Source: Alphaproteobacteria bacterium (GTDB taxonomy: Bacteria > Pseudomonadota > Alphaproteobacteria > Rickettsiales > SXRF01). From it: DNA of 6,436 nucleotides. Shown piece after piece: positions 5,067-6,436 of this stretch. The notes under the pieces were generated by a model. That model had not been told where the DNA came from, searched no databases, and worked only from the letters and a program-made list of their open reading frames with translations. Position 1 is the first letter of the stretch; each line of letters starts with the position of its first letter. The translations under genes were made by a program, and so were the position numbers. The stretch covers positions 1 through 6,436 of the forward strand of contig JAGVKI010000183.1 in NCBI GenBank assembly GCA_020050695.1. Reading direction: 5' to 3'.

Positions 5067-6436
5067 ATAATGTGCAAGATAATGAAGCGTTCCAAGGAGT
5101 GGCAGCGCAAAACCAATGATAACAGAAAGACGGTAAAGCTTTATATGGCCTGCTGCCTGCAGCGCATCCAGTACCTGGGTAAATAAAATAATAAGCGGAA
5201 TCACGATAGGATAAATAAAACGGGCATCCATACATTGCGGTAGCCTCTGGCGGATCACGAAACCTACAATCATCACATAGGGAATGACCAGCATAAGCAT
5301 TAATGGGTACATACGCGCCCATGATAACCGCCTGGTCCGCAAGCCCCAGACCAGCCCGGCAATAATAACCACCAGAAACAATATAAAGGATGCATTGACC
5401 GCGCTTGCCAGATCATTATACCGCCATACAAATTCACCATATAAAAGACTCTTGGCGAAATAGGTGAATCCATCAGGCTGCCTATCTAGGTTGAAGTATC
5501 CGATATAGGGATCGGCAATATAAGCAAACACATCAAATGTCAGCAAGCTGTCGATGGTAGACGCAAACTTGCCATTATTCCCAAGATAGATTCTTACTCT
5601 TCCAGCATTAAGATAACCGACCATCGTCTTGCTGAGATTGACGAACACACTGCCCAGCACCAACGCATAAGACACAAACATCCATGGCGATACTAATTCC
5701 CGCCACAGGGTTTGTCTGGTGAAAAGGCGGTACAATATGCAAAGTCCGAGTATCCCAAACAAAGCTATGCCAGTGGTTTTTACCATTAAGCACAGCGCCG
5801 CCAGCATTATGCTAATGACCATATCCATGTGCCTGGACTGATTGACCCAGCGCAGGCAATAATAAAAGAATGCGCTCCATAACGTATATACAAGCACATC
5901 ATTAGTGATGCGCGTCGCCATCAATATGGATAATGGCCAGAAAAGGATCAGTACATAGCCTAAATAGGCGAGGTTGTTTTTTGTATTGAACAGGCGCACC
6001 GTCCTTATCGCAAACACACAGTACGGCACATACATGAGTAATGACAGTATCCGCAAGGCTCCATGAAAACCAAACTGCAGCCAATCCTGCGCCAACAACA
6101 GCCATAATGCTGCTATGCCATAGTAGGTAGGCGGATGATGCTCCTCAGAGCCCTTATAGCTAAAGGCGTCCAATATATTACCCTGTAGATACGCCGCATA
6201 GGCCGTATGTCCTTCTATGTCATTCGTGTAAGCGAAATGCGAATGGTAATAATACCAGTAAAGGTAATAGGCAAAGGCGATAACCATGAGCACCGCAGCA
6301 TTGCTGCCGAGCGAACGCACGGTACTGGCATAGAGCGCTCCGGCGGCAAGAGCCCATATCAACCACTGCAGATCGGGCAGCATGACAGCGCATAACAACG
6401 CCGCTGCCCATAATATACAGGCTGAAAACGTATTTT
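5055..6436 (-). CDS. GT-C type polytopic glycosyltransferase-like protein (partial, 5' end beyond window)
   Basis: A large multi-membrane protein, probably a lipid-linked sugar-dependent glycosyltransferase of the PMT/ArnT-like (GT-C) superfamily acting on an envelope polymer. Counting from a TTG at 6398, the first extracytoplasmic loop has NDIEGH (59-64), with acidic residues where GT-C enzymes keep their catalytic Asp. These are followed by HHPPTYY (87-93), ATRITNDVLVY (161-171), KTTG (207-210) and ARFIYPIVIPL near the C-terminus (392-402), a series typical of the family. At least ten hydrophobic helices are visible. That TTG is probably not the true start: the frame stays open to the window edge and encodes more of a hydrophobic helix (FSACILWAAALLCAVML), so the gene is cut at its 5' end. 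Hand counts show lower GC here than in the LysR gene. Acceptor and sugar cannot be told. Confidence 0.8.
   Translation of the reverse strand, partial: NTFSACILWAAALLCAVMLPDLQWLIWALAAGALYASTVRSLGSNAAVLMVIAFAYYLYWYYYHSHFAYTNDIEGHTAYAAYLQGNILDAFSYKGSEEHHPPTYYGIAALWLLLAQDWLQFGFHGALRILSLLMYVPYCVFAIRTVRLFNTKNNLAYLGYVLILFWPLSILMATRITNDVLVYTLWSAFFYYCLRWVNQSRHMDMVISIMLAALCLMVKTTGIALFGILGLCILYRLFTRQTLWRELVSPWMFVSYALVLGSVFVNLSKTMVGYLNAGRVRIYLGNNGKFASTIDSLLTFDVFAYIADPYIGYFNLDRQPDGFTYFAKSLLYGEFVWRYNDLASAVNASFILFLVVIIAGLVWGLRTRRLSWARMYPLMLMLVIPYVMIVGFVIRQRLPQCMDARFIYPIVIPLIILFTQVLDALQAAGHIKLYRLSVIIGFALPLLGTLHYLAHYLIR

Noticed and set aside
1..6436. CRISPR arrays, insertion sequences, tRNA or rRNA genes
   Set aside because: No regularly spaced repeats, transposase genes, terminal inverted repeats or RNA gene signatures were seen.

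Overview
This is a 6.4 kb stretch of an ordinary-looking Gram-negative chromosome. A beta-barrel outer-membrane protein with a C-terminal phenylalanine, an inner-membrane GT-C type glycosyltransferase, a DUF423 protein and a -24/-12 (sigma-54) promoter all point to a proteobacterium. The barrel sequence style and moderate GC make an alphaproteobacterium my best guess, but there is no rRNA or other marker to fix it. I see no mobile element, tRNA, rRNA or CRISPR array.

Layout. Positions 1-152 hold the leader of the first operon, in which the ribosome binding site lies inside a perfect 14-bp palindrome. From 153 to 2172, three plus-strand genes form an apparent envelope operon: an outer-membrane beta-barrel protein, a membrane-anchored SGNH hydrolase and a small DUF423 membrane protein. 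The gap 2173-2371 contains repeats and, at 2322-2337, an excellent match to a sigma-54 promoter. This drives a single unrecognised 142-residue protein (2372-2800). A strong bidirectional terminator (2799-2837) separates it from the convergent minus-strand pair doxX-pirin (4036 to 2856). A LysR-type regulator (4161-5066) is divergent from that pair across 124 bp. From the right edge, a partial minus-strand gene for a polytopic GT-C glycosyltransferase-like protein runs back to 5055 and overlaps the 3' end of the LysR gene by 12 bp.

How the genes may work together. The clearest functional unit is the LysR / DoxX / pirin divergon. DoxX-like membrane proteins and cupin-fold pirins are both linked in other bacteria to redox, quinone or flavonoid chemistry, so a LysR-controlled response to an electrophile or aromatic compound is a reasonable inference. 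The first operon looks like cell-envelope housekeeping. The most intriguing item is the lone gene at 2372-2800. It has its own sigma-54 promoter, upstream repeats suitable for an enhancer-binding activator, and its own terminator, but no recognised function. No complete novel system is evident; this small regulated locus is the best candidate for something undescribed.
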